Shown here one piece after another: positions 1 to 8,426 of a DNA stretch of 64,000 nt. Numbering within the stretch: position 1 is the first letter of the stretch; each line of letters starts with the position of its first letter. Origin of the DNA: Bacillus sp. UNC438CL73TsuS30 (GTDB taxonomy: Bacteria; Bacillota; Bacilli; Bacillales; Cytobacillaceae); NCBI RefSeq assembly GCF_000482325.1, contig NZ_AXVA01000014.1, forward strand, positions 1 to 64,000, written 5' to 3'. The translations under genes were made by a program, and so were the position numbers. The notes beneath the pieces were generated by a model. It did no database searches, was not told where the DNA came from, and worked only from the letters and a program-made list of their open reading frames with translations.

Positions 1-185
1 TTTAAGGAAGGGGCATAAGGACGTTGTCCATTGGGGGAATACAACGGCTCACAAAGTTTATCTGCAAAGGTAAAGTCAACCACTTGTTCCACTCGGCTCC
101 AAAAAGGATGGGGAGGAACCGAAGAGAAGACTTCATAATCTGATAGGGTTAACTGACCAAATGATTTATATTGAATGTGCGCCAT
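1..185 (-). CDS. IS transposase, N-terminal fragment (runs off window)
   Basis: The minus strand from 185 to the window edge codes for about 61 residues beginning MAHIQYKSFGQLTLSDYEVF, followed by a segment containing FADKLCEPLYSPNGQRPYAP. The pattern (L)YSxxGQRPYAPSLK is what I know from the DUF772-type N-terminus of IS1182/IS5-like DDE transposases. The catalytic domain lies outside the window, so I cannot say whether the copy is intact. It points away from the malic enzyme gene. Family-level call; the exact IS name cannot be given. Confidence 0.7.
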   Translation of the reverse strand, partial: MAHIQYKSFGQLTLSDYEVFSSVPPHPFWSRVEQVVDFTFADKLCEPLYSPNGQRPYAPSL

Positions 186-191
186 CACGAT

Positions 192-238
192 CACTCCATA
201 CGTAAGATATATCTTAATTTTACCGTACATATGGAGTG
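192..238. repeat. Inverted repeat upstream of the transposase start
   Basis: CACTCCATA (192-200) is matched by its reverse complement TATGGAGTG (230-238), and a smaller palindrome AAGATATATCTT lies between them (204-215). The structure sits just upstream of the transposase start, so it could be a transposase operator/promoter element or part of the IS end. The IS terminus itself cannot be fixed without the other end of the element. Confidence 0.4.
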
Positions 239-657
239 AGGTGATTAGTAGATTGGAAAATTTGGATAAAGTTTGTGAAAAAGGGGTTTTTTATGAGTTA
301 ATCGACGGTCTCAAATATTCGTCTATTTAAAGCTTTTTTTATGAAAATTTCTAATTAAGCGAAATTGCTCCGTCTATTTCTCTGATCGGGTGCTTAACCT
401 AATTCCCCAATCTATAAACAGTGCTGCAAATGACAGAAGTCTTACCCGAAAAAGGAACCCTTTAGAAAATCGCTCTGAGCGTTTTTTATTGGAGGGCCAG
501 CTACAAGTTAATGGATTGCTAATCCTGTTTTTGAGTGGAAATATACGAGGTCAAAAAGTAGCATTTTTGAATCCTTTGCTTTTTTTAATTACAAAATCTA
601 TCAAAAATTGGATGGGGAGACTAAGATATAGGTAGAAAAACAAGGGTCCACTAAAAA
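239..657. other. Gene-poor stretch beside the IS
   Basis: No convincing gene is visible. The single 81-codon open frame at 390-635 has no ribosome site, is highly basic and resembles no family I know. The stretch is AT-rich and probably holds the IS flank plus upstream DNA of the malic enzyme gene. Confidence 0.5.
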
Positions 658-671
658 TGGAAACGTTTACC
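658..671 (+). promoter_or_regulatory. Catabolite-responsive element (cre) before malic enzyme
   Basis: TGGAAACGTTTACC fits the CcpA cre pattern TGNAANCGNWNNC closely. It lies 64 bp upstream of the malic enzyme start. A weak -10-like TACAAT follows at 705-710. CcpA control of C4-acid metabolism is known in Bacillus; control here is inferred from the motif. Confidence 0.6.
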
Positions 672-734
672 GCGGTGGAATTATAAACACTGTTAAAACA
701 TCGCTACAATAAACTTTTTTGGGGGAATATCAAA

Positions 735-1982
735 ATGTCAACTTTAAGAGATGCAGCATTAAAAATGCATAGGGATAATCAAGGGAAGCTTGGGGTCTAT
801 TCCAAGGTCTCCGTCCAGAATGCAAACGATTTAAGTTTAGCCTATTCACCTGGTGTGGCCGAGCCTTGTTTGGACATTCATGAGGATGAGTCTAAAGTCT
901 ATGATTACACTTCAAAGGGGAACCTTGTTGCAGTTGTTTCAAATGGAACAGCGGTTCTCGGGCTTGGAAAAATTGGACCAAAAGCGGCAATGCCAGTAAT
1001 GGAAGGAAAGGCAGTACTATTCAAATCCTTTGCAGATGTGGATGCATTCCCTATTTGTCTGGCAACAACAGACACAGATAAAATAGTCGAGACGGTTAAG
1101 CTGCTAGAACCCACTTTTGGGGGAGTAAACCTGGAGGATATTGCCGCACCGCAATGCTTTGAAATTGAGGACCGTCTGCGTAAAATTTGTGATATTCCAG
1201 TTTTTCATGACGATCAACATGGGACTGCGATTGTAACAGTAGCCGGTTTAATTAATGCATTAAAGTTGGCTAATAAGAAAATTGAAGATATCCAAGTAGT
1301 CGTCAATGGTGCAGGTGCAGCAGGGGTAGCGATCGTGAAACTCTTATTACATATGGGAGTCAAAGATGTCATTTTATGTGATACAAAAGGGATTATCTAT
1401 GAAGGCCGAACCTCCGGAATGAATCCATTCAAGGAAGAAATGGCGCAAATAACCAATTGGGAGAAAAAACAAGGAACGTTGACGGATGCTCTTGAGGGTG
1501 CTGACGTGTTTATTGGTGTATCCGCAGCAGGAGCAGTAACGAAAGAGATGGTTCGTTCCATGCAGTGCGACCCAATTATTTTTGCAATGGCCAACCCAGT
1601 ACCAGAAATTATGCCGGATGAGGCAAAGGAAGCAGGGGCCCTTGTAGTGGGAACAGGCCGATCTGATTTTCCAAACCAAGTCAATAATGTGATTGCTTTC
1701 CCGGGGATTTTCCGTGGCGCATTAGATGTTAGGGCAAAAGAAATTAATGAAGAAATGAAACTTGCTGCTATTTATGCGATTGCTGATTTAATTTCCGATA
1801 TAGAACTTCATGCAGATTATGTAATTCCTGACCCATTTGATCCAAGGGTTGCAGCTCATGTAGCGGCCGCTGTTGCCTCTGCTGCAATGGAAACCGGGGT
1901 GGCTCAAATAAGTATAAATCCAGAAGAAATTAAGCAACGTTTATTAGAGCAGGTTGGTGGTAAAGAACTAGAGCTCGTATAG
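735..1982 (+). CDS. ytsJ: NAD(P)-dependent malic enzyme (YtsJ type)
   Basis: Converts malate to pyruvate and CO2 with reduction of NAD(P). The 415 residues match the short bacterial malic enzyme class: LAYSPGVAEPC near residue 35, FHDDQHGTAIV (metal/substrate region) near residue 160, the Rossmann glycine motif NGAGAAGVAI near residue 190 and FAMANPVPEIMPDEA near residue 280. It resembles B. subtilis YtsJ along its whole length as far as I can recall. The start is set by GGGGGA at 721-726. A terminator follows, so it is its own unit, but with its cre site and the malate-type sensor and symporter downstream it fits a malate-use locus. NADP preference is assumed from YtsJ. Confidence 0.92.
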   Translation: MSTLRDAALKMHRDNQGKLGVYSKVSVQNANDLSLAYSPGVAEPCLDIHEDESKVYDYTSKGNLVAVVSNGTAVLGLGKIGPKAAMPVMEGKAVLFKSFADVDAFPICLATTDTDKIVETVKLLEPTFGGVNLEDIAAPQCFEIEDRLRKICDIPVFHDDQHGTAIVTVAGLINALKLANKKIEDIQVVVNGAGAAGVAIVKLLLHMGVKDVILCDTKGIIYEGRTSGMNPFKEEMAQITNWEKKQGTLTDALEGADVFIGVSAAGAVTKEMVRSMQCDPIIFAMANPVPEIMPDEAKEAGALVVGTGRSDFPNQVNNVIAFPGIFRGALDVRAKEINEEMKLAAIYAIADLISDIELHADYVIPDPFDPRVAAHVAAAVASAAMETGVAQISINPEEIKQRLLEQVGGKELELV

Positions 1983-2007
1983 CTTAAAAGCATAATTTTT
2001 CAAGGTG

Positions 2008-2039
2008 GACTATCCCATACTAGCTGTGGGATAGTCTTT
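2008..2039 (+). terminator. Intrinsic terminator after malic enzyme
   Basis: GACTATCCCA (2008-2017) pairs perfectly with TGGGATAGTC (2027-2036), followed by a short T run. Confidence 0.8.
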
Positions 2040-2140
2040 CAAATTATGGTTGCAAAAAGTCTAGTATAATAAAAACATAGATTATCTTGGATGGATTGAC
2101 ACTATGATCATCAAGGCTTTTACACACGGAGGGGATGGAA

Positions 2141-2893
2141 TTGGCGATTGCGCTTACGATGTTTGGTTTAGGGGTATTACTAGGATTTGTCGGGGCAGGA
2201 GGATCTGGCTTTATCATTGCCATACTTACGGTTTTGTTTGGAGTTCCTATCCATACCGCTTTAGGCACCTCGCTTGCGGCAATGGTATTTACTACGTTGT
2301 CAGGAGCATACAGTCATTTCCGTCAAGGAAATATTTCAGTAAAAACCGGGCTCATTGTCGGAGGATTTGGGGCAGTAGCTTCCTTTTTTGGTTCCAAGCT
2401 GGCCGGCTTGATACCGGTCCAATCCATGCATTGGTTAACAGCAGGGATGTTGTTCTTATCCGCCGTTATCCTAATCGTCCGTTTGTTTATGGTTCAAAAA
2501 ATAACGGGCAACCTCAGAAATGCTTCCACAAATCCTCTAAATTCTATTAGGAGAGCCGCCTTTGTAGGTATTATTACAGGATTGCTATCTGGTACATTTG
2601 GGATTGGGGCTGCACCCTTCATCCAAATCGGGCTTTTGGTCATCATGGGGCTTACGCTTAAACAATCTGTTGGTACAACCATGCTTGTAATCTTACCAAT
2701 TGCATTGGCAGGAGGAGTTGGTTACTATTTCGAGGGATTTCTGGACTTCGGATTGTTACTAGAAGTAGTTGCCGGAACGATGATTGGTTCATATGCTGGG
2801 GCAAAGTTCACAGGACTAGCTCCGCAACCGGTATTAAAAAGCGCAATGGTTATTACACCCATTGTGGCAGGGGCCATTCTTTTAATAAAGTAA
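2141..2893 (+). CDS. TSUP-family membrane permease (TauE/SafE)
   Basis: A hydrophobic protein of about 250 residues with roughly eight membrane segments. It has the two-fold repeated pattern of TSUP permeases: GxxxGFVGAGGSGFI near the N-terminus and GLLSGTFGIGAAPFIQIGLL in the second half. Family members export or import small organic sulfonates, sulfite or other anions; the substrate here is unknown. An ATG at 2135 directly abuts GGAGGGG (2128-2134), which is too close for a start, so TTG at 2141 (spacing 8) is more likely. It lies between malic enzyme and the malate-type sensor kinase, with terminators on both sides. Confidence 0.8.
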   Translation: MAIALTMFGLGVLLGFVGAGGSGFIIAILTVLFGVPIHTALGTSLAAMVFTTLSGAYSHFRQGNISVKTGLIVGGFGAVASFFGSKLAGLIPVQSMHWLTAGMLFLSAVILIVRLFMVQKITGNLRNASTNPLNSIRRAAFVGIITGLLSGTFGIGAAPFIQIGLLVIMGLTLKQSVGTTMLVILPIALAGGVGYYFEGFLDFGLLLEVVAGTMIGSYAGAKFTGLAPQPVLKSAMVITPIVAGAILLIK

Positions 2894-2908
2894 AGATGAC
2901 CTAAAAGA

Positions 2909-2947
2909 CTGCGAAGTAACTCCTAACAGGAAGCTTCGCGGCCTTTT
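2909..2947 (+). terminator. Intrinsic terminator after TSUP gene
   Basis: CTGCGAAG pairs with CTTCGCGG across a 17-nt loop, followed by CCTTTTTG. Confidence 0.65.
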
Positions 2948-3023
2948 TGTGTTTACTAAGAGATTTACCGACATACTAGGATTAGTATGAAATGTTGGGG
3001 AAACCTGCCAGATGGAGGGGAAT

Positions 3024-4652
3024 ATGAAAAAAGGAAGATGGAGCTTACAGTCGGTTATTATTGTTTTCGTATGTGTGGTGGTTGCACTTTCACTTTTAAT
3101 AACAGACATGCTGATCAGTTCGAGGGTGGCTTCAGGGACGAAGGAGAGCCAGGAAGAAAAAGCGGGAAATATTGCTCGAATGGTCGCGCATAGTCCACTT
3201 GTCATTGATGCATTGAGTGGCAAACGGGATGACAAGGCGATCCAAAAATTCGCAGAGGAAATGAGAAAGGTAACGAACGTCTACTTTATTGTAGTAATGG
3301 ATATGAAAGGGATTCGTAAGTCTCATCCTGAATCTAAAATGGTAGGAAAACCTTTTAAAGGCGGAGATCAGGGACCTGTCCTGAAAGGAAAAGAGTACAC
3401 ATCCATTTCGAAAGGCTCTCTCGGACCGTCCTTACGCTATTTTACGCCAATAAAGGACGGGGCTGGGAGACAGGTTGGTGCGGTAGCTGTCGGGATTTCC
3501 TTGGATAATGTTGAAAAGGCCGTTCAAAAGAGCCGAACCGGGGTCTATATCGGGACAGTGATTGGTATCTTAATTGGTATAGCGGGAGCGGTCATTTTAG
3601 CTAGATATATTAAAAAAATCCTATTAGGACTTGAGCCATTTGCAATTTCCAAGTTATTGGAAGAGCGTAGTGCTATGCTGCAATCCGTGCACGAGGGTAT
3701 TGTCGCTGTTGATCAGGAGTCGAAGGTAACTCTCGTAAATCGGGCGGCTTTAAAGTTGTTTGAAAAAGCAGGCCTTCAAGGAAATCCAATCGGTAAAAGT
3801 ATAGAGGAGTATATGTCCTCCGACCGCTTAAGCGATCTATTAAAAAAAGGTAAAACCGAGTTGGATGAAGAACAAAATTTAAATGGCATTACCCTATTAA
3901 CTAATCAGGTACCTGTTATTGTTGGCAATAAAGTAGTGGGAGCGATTGCGACCTTTCGTGATAAGACAGAAATGCAACTGCTTGCTGAACAATTGACAGG
4001 AGTGCGGATATATGCTGATGCACTTCGGGCCCAGGCACATGAGTTTATGAATAAACTTCATGTGATTTTGGGGATGGTTCATATGGGTTATTATGAGAAA
4101 GTTGTTGACTACATTAATGAAATGGCAGGCCATCGTAAAAATGAAATCAGCTTTGTAACAAATAAGGTAAAAGATCCTGTGTTAGCAGGATTTATCATTG
4201 GAAAGTTGAGTTATGCTAGGGAGTCAGGGGTGGAATTATCGGTTTCCTGTGATCTCCCGCTTCCACTGCCGGCGAATGCCAATGTTAGTCACGAACTGAT
4301 TACGATTGTTGGAAATTTAGTTGATAATGCGGTTCAGGCTGTAGATAATTGTTCAACTAAAAAAATAGCCATAGACTTTGATTATGGCGATGATATTTTA
4401 ACCATTGTAGTAAAAGATACAGGAAAAGGGATGAATGAAGAGTTACAAAACAAAATTTTTCAAAAGGGCTTCTCAACAAATGGAGAAAATCGGGGGTTAG
4501 GACTGTATCTTGTCACGCAAGCAATTAACAAGCTGGAAGGCGAATTAATTCTCTCATCCAAACCTGGAAAGGGAACTGTTTTTACCGTATATCTACCATA
4601 TAAAGTTGAGGGGGGGAAGCAAAATGATCACCGTAATGATTGTCGAAGATGA
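3024..4652 (+). CDS. malK: CitA/DcuS-type sensor histidine kinase (MalK-like)
   Basis: Membrane sensor that autophosphorylates in response to an external C4/C6 acid. Two membrane segments (about residues 10-30 and 173-195) enclose an extracytoplasmic PAS-like sensor (residues 35-170) with the family RYFTPI...VGAVAVG pattern. A cytoplasmic PAS domain follows (about 215-320), then the H-box AQAHEFMNKLHVI with His339, the N-box GNLVDNAVQA, and ATP-lid motifs DTGKGM, GFSTN and RGLGLYLV. Start 3024 is preferred over 3012 because GGAGGGG (3014-3020) precedes it. Its end overlaps the response regulator by 29 bp. With the symporter downstream, the order matches B. subtilis malK-malR-maeN, so malate sensing is likely but inferred. 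Confidence 0.88.
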   Translation: MKKGRWSLQSVIIVFVCVVVALSLLITDMLISSRVASGTKESQEEKAGNIARMVAHSPLVIDALSGKRDDKAIQKFAEEMRKVTNVYFIVVMDMKGIRKSHPESKMVGKPFKGGDQGPVLKGKEYTSISKGSLGPSLRYFTPIKDGAGRQVGAVAVGISLDNVEKAVQKSRTGVYIGTVIGILIGIAGAVILARYIKKILLGLEPFAISKLLEERSAMLQSVHEGIVAVDQESKVTLVNRAALKLFEKAGLQGNPIGKSIEEYMSSDRLSDLLKKGKTELDEEQNLNGITLLTNQVPVIVGNKVVGAIATFRDKTEMQLLAEQLTGVRIYADALRAQAHEFMNKLHVILGMVHMGYYEKVVDYINEMAGHRKNEISFVTNKVKDPVLAGFIIGKLSYARESGVELSVSCDLPLPLPANANVSHELITIVGNLVDNAVQAVDNCSTKKIAIDFDYGDDILTIVVKDTGKGMNEELQNKIFQKGFSTNGENRGLGLYLVTQAINKLEGELILSSKPGKGTVFTVYLPYKVEGGKQNDHRNDCRR

Positions 4653-5331
4653 CCCTATGGTAGCGGAATTAAATAAACGATACCTTGAGCAAGTGGAGGG
4701 ATTTAGATTAACCGCAATGGCACCATCAGTGAGTGAGGCAATAAGATTGTTGGAGAATCAAGAGGTAAATCTAATTCTCTTGGATATATTCATGCCCGGC
4801 AAACAAGGTCTGGAACTGTTAACTTATCTTCGTGAAAAGAATAAAGAGACAGATGTAATCATCATATCGGCTGCGTCGGATATGGAGCGGATCAAAAAAG
4901 CATTAAGATATGGTGTTGTTGATTATTTAATTAAACCTTTTGAATTTGAACGGTTTAATATAGCATTGTCTTCTTATAAAGGTCAAGTAACGGTTATTCA
5001 AACACAGCCTGTGATCAGCCAAGAGGTACTCGATACGAAACTTTTGCACCGCGAGGACAGGCCGCTGATTGAAGAACTTCCAAAAGGGGTAACAAAGGAT
5101 ACATTGAAACAAATTTGGGAAGCGATTCAGAAGCTAAAGAATGCTCCCTTTTCAACTGAGGATGTTGTAAACCTTGTGGGGATTTCTCGAGTATCCGTAC
5201 GGAAATATTTAAATTTTTTAAAAGAAATCGGCATTCTGGAAGTAAAAGTGATTTATGGTACTGTTGGAAGGCCCGTTTATCAGCATGAATTCAACCGATT
5301 TAAGGAACATCTCATCAAAAACTTTCTGTAA
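4624..5331 (+). CDS. malR: CitB/DcuR-type response regulator (MalR-like)
   Basis: Cytoplasmic DNA-binding response regulator, 235 residues. The receiver domain has the acidic pair EDD (residues 8-10), phospho-acceptor Asp54 in LLDIFMPG, and the conserved Lys in YLIKPF. After a linker, the C-terminal half carries the helix-turn-helix typical of the CitT/MalR group (FSTEDVVNLVGISRVSVRKY). ATG 4624 follows a run of seven G's; an upstream TTG at 4606 is less likely. It is translationally coupled to the kinase. The expected target is the symporter gene immediately downstream. Confidence 0.88.
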   Translation: MITVMIVEDDPMVAELNKRYLEQVEGFRLTAMAPSVSEAIRLLENQEVNLILLDIFMPGKQGLELLTYLREKNKETDVIIISAASDMERIKKALRYGVVDYLIKPFEFERFNIALSSYKGQVTVIQTQPVISQEVLDTKLLHREDRPLIEELPKGVTKDTLKQIWEAIQKLKNAPFSTEDVVNLVGISRVSVRKYLNFLKEIGILEVKVIYGTVGRPVYQHEFNRFKEHLIKNFL

Positions 5332-5358
5332 GCAGTTTAAAGGCTGCTTACTTTTTTT
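5328..5358 (+). terminator. Intrinsic terminator overlapping the regulator stop codon
   Basis: GTAAGCAG (5328-5335) pairs with CTGCTTAC (5344-5351), followed by seven T's. The TAA stop of the regulator is inside the left arm. Confidence 0.85.
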
Positions 5359-5393
5359 ATTAACAAAATTACTTTCTAAACTTACATAAACTA

Positions 5394-5407
5394 TGAAAGC
5401 GCTTTTA
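5394..5407 (+). promoter_or_regulatory. cre site before the malate symporter
   Basis: TGAAAGCGCTTTTA is a near-ideal CcpA site. It lies 45 bp upstream of the symporter start, with a -10-like TATTAT at 5415-5420, so bound CcpA would probably block initiation. Confidence 0.7.
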
Positions 5408-5451
5408 GCAAGAATATTATAGAATTATAAATCAAGCAGGGGGATGAACGT

Positions 5452-6798
5452 ATGGAACCGGTAAGAAAGCTGGAACCGCTTACTGCGGTAACGGGGGAAA
5501 CAAAAGAAAATAAAAGCTTTTTATCCAAATTAGCTAGTATCAAAATCGGAGTAGTACCGCTCCCGCTTTATATCATTATCGCAGTTGTTGTTTATGCAGC
5601 TGCTGTTTATAAACAGCTTCCGGCAGATATGCTCGGCGGATTTGCCGTTATTATGGTCATGGGAATTTTTCTAGGGGATTTAGGAATGAGAATCCCAATC
5701 TTAAAGGATATTGGCGGACCAGCCATTCTATCACTCTTAGTTCCTTCTATTTTAGTCTATTTAAATGTAATTAATACGACTGGGATGGATGCTGTTACCC
5801 AGTTGATGAAAACATCCAATTTTCTATATCTTTACATTTCCGTTTTAGTGGTAGGTAGTATTCTTGGAATGAATCGCAGGGTATTGATTCAAGGGTTTAC
5901 CCGCATGTTTGTACCGCTTATTGTTGGGACCATTTCCGCTGTAGTCGTTGGAGCTTTGGTTGGCTTACTTTTTGGATACAGCATTAAACATACGATTTTT
6001 TACATCGTTGTTCCGATTATCGGAGGCGGAATTGGAGAGGGAATTCTTCCTCTATCATTAGGTTATGGTCAAGTACTTGGAAAAGCATCTGAAACCTTTG
6101 TTGGACAATTAATCCCAGCTGCAGTTATCGGAAATACAGTAGCCATCATTTGTGCCGGTCTTCTGTCACGCTTAGGTGAGAAAAAACCAGAACTTACTGG
6201 CAACGGAGTGTTAGTCAAAACAAAAGGCGGCGATGGCATTACGGGAGCAACGTCGATTGATAAACCAATTGATTTTTCATTAATGGGTGCCGGACTTCTT
6301 ATTGCCTGCAGTTTCTTTATTTTAGGTGGTCTTGGGAATAAATTTCTTGGTATTCCCGGTCCGGTGTTAATGATTATTGCAGCGGCTGTTGTAAAAAGCA
6401 TTAAAATTATGCCAGTAAAAATGGAACAAGGTGCTTTTCACTTATATAAATTTGTATCAGGCAGTTTGACCTGGCCGTTAATGGTTGGCTTAGGAATGCT
6501 TTATATTCCACTTAAGGATGTTGTGAAAATTGTAACTCCTGCCTATGTTATAATTTGTGTTGCTGTTGTTTTAGCCATGATGAGCTCCGGTTATTTTGTA
6601 GGAAAATTGATGAAAATGTTCCCCGTTGACGCAGCGATTGTTACAGGATGTCACAGTGGGTTGGGTGGAACAGGGGATGTAGCGATTCTATCTGCTTCAG
6701 GCAGGATGTCATTGATGCCATTTGCCCAAGTTTCCACAAGAATCGGCGGTGCCTCAACCGTAATTTTGGCAATTATGTTACTGAAACTATTTAGTTAA
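5452..6798 (+). CDS. maeN: 2-hydroxycarboxylate transporter (Na+/malate symporter, MaeN/CimH type)
   Basis: Inner-membrane secondary transporter of the 2HCT family, 448 residues with about eleven hydrophobic segments. Both family signature loops are visible: GGGIGEGILPLS in the first half and GCHSGLGGTGDVAI in the second, the paired GGxG re-entrant loops. The family moves malate, citrate or lactate with Na+ or H+; the exact substrate cannot be read, but position behind malK/malR homologues favours malate. It has its own promoter region with a cre site and its own terminator. GGGGG at 5439-5443 sets the start. Confidence 0.9.
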   Translation: MEPVRKLEPLTAVTGETKENKSFLSKLASIKIGVVPLPLYIIIAVVVYAAAVYKQLPADMLGGFAVIMVMGIFLGDLGMRIPILKDIGGPAILSLLVPSILVYLNVINTTGMDAVTQLMKTSNFLYLYISVLVVGSILGMNRRVLIQGFTRMFVPLIVGTISAVVVGALVGLLFGYSIKHTIFYIVVPIIGGGIGEGILPLSLGYGQVLGKASETFVGQLIPAAVIGNTVAIICAGLLSRLGEKKPELTGNGVLVKTKGGDGITGATSIDKPIDFSLMGAGLLIACSFFILGGLGNKFLGIPGPVLMIIAAAVVKSIKIMPVKMEQGAFHLYKFVSGSLTWPLMVGLGMLYIPLKDVVKIVTPAYVIICVAVVLAMMSSGYFVGKLMKMFPVDAAIVTGCHSGLGGTGDVAILSASGRMSLMPFAQVSTRIGGASTVILAIMLLKLFS

Positions 6799-6812
6799 AT
6801 TAAGTAAATTTT

Positions 6813-6839
6813 GACCCAGTTATCATACTGGGTCTTTTT
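6813..6839 (+). terminator. Intrinsic terminator after maeN
   Basis: GACCCAGT pairs with ACTGGGTC across a 6-nt loop, then TTTTTG. Confidence 0.85.
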
Positions 6840-6890
6840 GTATACAAGCAAACAGTGTCGTACTAATGCTAACCTATATGGTCAACTAAA

Positions 6891-6919
6891 TTGACATCAA
6901 ATAGAACGTTTTGTATAGT
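6891..6919 (+). promoter_or_regulatory. Strong sigma-A promoter with a long leader
   Basis: TTGACA (6891-6896), a 17-bp spacer and TATAGT (6914-6919) make an almost perfect sigma-A promoter. The next recognised gene starts only at 7076, leaving a leader of about 150 nt. That leader contains a 31-codon open frame (6930-7025, weak ribosome site) and a small hairpin GCCATT/AATGGC. Whether the small frame is translated is unknown. Confidence 0.65.
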
Positions 6920-7075
6920 AAGGGCGAAGATGATAATGGGAGTGAATCGTTTGATTTCTAACTCTGAATTACAAAATTTAGATCTTATCGATTTAATAAG
7001 CGAGCGTCATAGCTGCCATTTATAATGGCGAGAGCTGGAGATATAATAGTAAGGATTGTATGAGGAGGTTTCATA

Positions 7076-7591
7076 ATGAGTATGACAAATAATGATATCT
7101 TAATTCGATTAAGATATGCTCTAGATATTAAAAATACCGATATGGTAGAGATATTTAAACTTGGCGGCATTGAATTAACAAAGGAAGAAGTACTAAAGGT
7201 CTTAACAAAATCAAATGACGATTACAATGATGTTGATATAGAGGAAGATGAAAATACTATTAAATGCAATAATTTCATGTTCGAGTCATTTTTAAATGGA
7301 CTTATTATCTTTAAAAGAGGGAAACAAGACCCAAAACCCGGACAGCCTGAAAGACCAGCCATGACTATTAAGGATCATGGAAGTGTTAATAATGTATTAC
7401 TGAAGAAGTTAAAAATTGCACTATCGTTAACAAGTGAGGATATGATTGAAATATTAGAAGATGCAGGTGTCACGATCACAAAAGGAGAATTAAGCGCACT
7501 ATTACGAAAAGAAGGACATAAAAATTACAAAGTGTGCGGGGATAAATACGCTAGAAATTTCTTAAAGGGATTAGCAATTCAATACAGGTAA
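7076..7591 (+). CDS. DUF1456 (YehS-like) protein
   Basis: A 171-residue soluble protein made of two copies of the same module: residues 4-80 (NNDILIRLRYALDI...ELTKEEV) and 100-170 (NNVLLKKLKIALSL...ITKGELSALLRKEGHKNY). This duplicated DUF1456 layout is that of YehS-like proteins, whose function is not established. AGGAGG at 7061-7067 sets the start. It is followed by a terminator and appears to be monocistronic. Confidence 0.85.
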   Translation: MSMTNNDILIRLRYALDIKNTDMVEIFKLGGIELTKEEVLKVLTKSNDDYNDVDIEEDENTIKCNNFMFESFLNGLIIFKRGKQDPKPGQPERPAMTIKDHGSVNNVLLKKLKIALSLTSEDMIEILEDAGVTITKGELSALLRKEGHKNYKVCGDKYARNFLKGLAIQYR

Positions 7592-7603
7592 TAAGGTAAA
7601 GAT

Positions 7604-7627
7604 CCTCACTAATTGGTGAGGCTTTTT
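7604..7627 (+). terminator. Intrinsic terminator after the DUF1456 gene
   Basis: CCTCAC/GTGAGG hairpin with loop TAATTG, followed by six T's. An almost identical hairpin recurs at 8400-8418. Confidence 0.8.
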
Positions 7628-7818
7628 TAATTTCATCCTATTTCTTTTACCTATAAAATGGAGTTTCCACTACATTTGTGTAACAAATATTTAAAAATGA
7701 TAAATTATTTAAGTTGTCTTTAAGAGAATGTTAAATCATGAACAAACCCCCCTTTTGTGAAAATAAATCTGTTAAGTTAAGGAGGTACTTTAAACTAATT
7801 TCCTAGGGAGTGTTGCAA

Positions 7819-8343
7819 ATGGTAGTAGATTGGTTAAGACAAAATAAAATAGCATCAGGTTTCTTAACAGTTCTTCGTTTATATATTGGTTCTGTATGGA
7901 TTACTGCAGGTGGGCAAAAATTATTAAGTGGTGGTTTCGATGCTTCTGGATTCTTAAAAGGAGCAATTGCCAACCCGGTCAAAGGACCGGACGGGGCGGT
8001 TGAATTTGGGTGGTATGTTGACTTCTTAAAACATGTAGCATTGTCTAATGTTGATGTCTTTAATAAGGTTATTCCTGCCGGAGAGTTTTTAGTTGGTTTA
8101 GGGCTAATCTTGGGCTGCTTAACAACTGCTGCTATGTTCTTCGGTCTTTTAATGAACTTCTCTTATCTGATTGCTGGAACGATTTCTTCTAACCCAATCG
8201 ATATTTTACTAGGAGTGATCATCCTCTTTGCGGGCTTTAACGCCGGAAAACTCGGTCTTGATCGCTGGGTGATTCCATTTATTCGCCAAATATCATTTAA
8301 AAGAAATAAAAAGTTGACAATCCTAAAATTGGAGAATGACTAA
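7819..8343 (+). CDS. DoxX-family membrane protein
   Basis: A 174-residue protein with about four membrane segments and the DoxX pattern: RLYIGSVWITAGGQKL near the N-terminus, GEFLVGLGLILG in the middle and AGFNAGKLGLDRW near the C-terminus. DoxX-family proteins are loosely tied to quinone or oxidative-stress chemistry in membranes; no specific reaction can be assigned. AGGGAG (7805-7810) fits ATG 7819 better than the GTG at 7810, which overlaps the ribosome site. Confidence 0.8.
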   Translation: MVVDWLRQNKIASGFLTVLRLYIGSVWITAGGQKLLSGGFDASGFLKGAIANPVKGPDGAVEFGWYVDFLKHVALSNVDVFNKVIPAGEFLVGLGLILGCLTTAAMFFGLLMNFSYLIAGTISSNPIDILLGVIILFAGFNAGKLGLDRWVIPFIRQISFKRNKKLTILKLEND

Positions 8344-8392
8344 ATTGTAAAACAGTTTTCATAGAACAAGTTAAATTTTGGAATTAAGTAAA

Positions 8393-8425
8393 AAATAATC
8401 CTCACCTGATTGGTGAGGCTATTCT
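8393..8425. terminator. Bidirectional terminator between convergent genes
   Basis: CCTCACC (8400-8406) pairs with GGTGAGG (8412-8418). On the minus strand the hairpin is followed by ATTATTTTTT, so it probably ends the MerR-family gene; it may also stop transcription of the DoxX gene. Confidence 0.7.
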
Positions 8426-8426
8426 T

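Noticed and set aside
390..635. 81-codon open frame as a gene
   Set aside because: No ribosome site, no recognisable family, odd basic composition, next to an IS end.
1397..1684. Minus-strand open frames inside the malic enzyme and many other genes
   Set aside because: They lie opposite well-conserved coding frames, lack ribosome sites and have shadow-type composition.
7604..8418. The near-identical CCTCAC/GTGAGG hairpins as a repeat-flanked mobile unit around the DoxX gene
   Set aside because: Both behave as ordinary terminators; similarity is limited to the stem and no target duplication or transposase is present.
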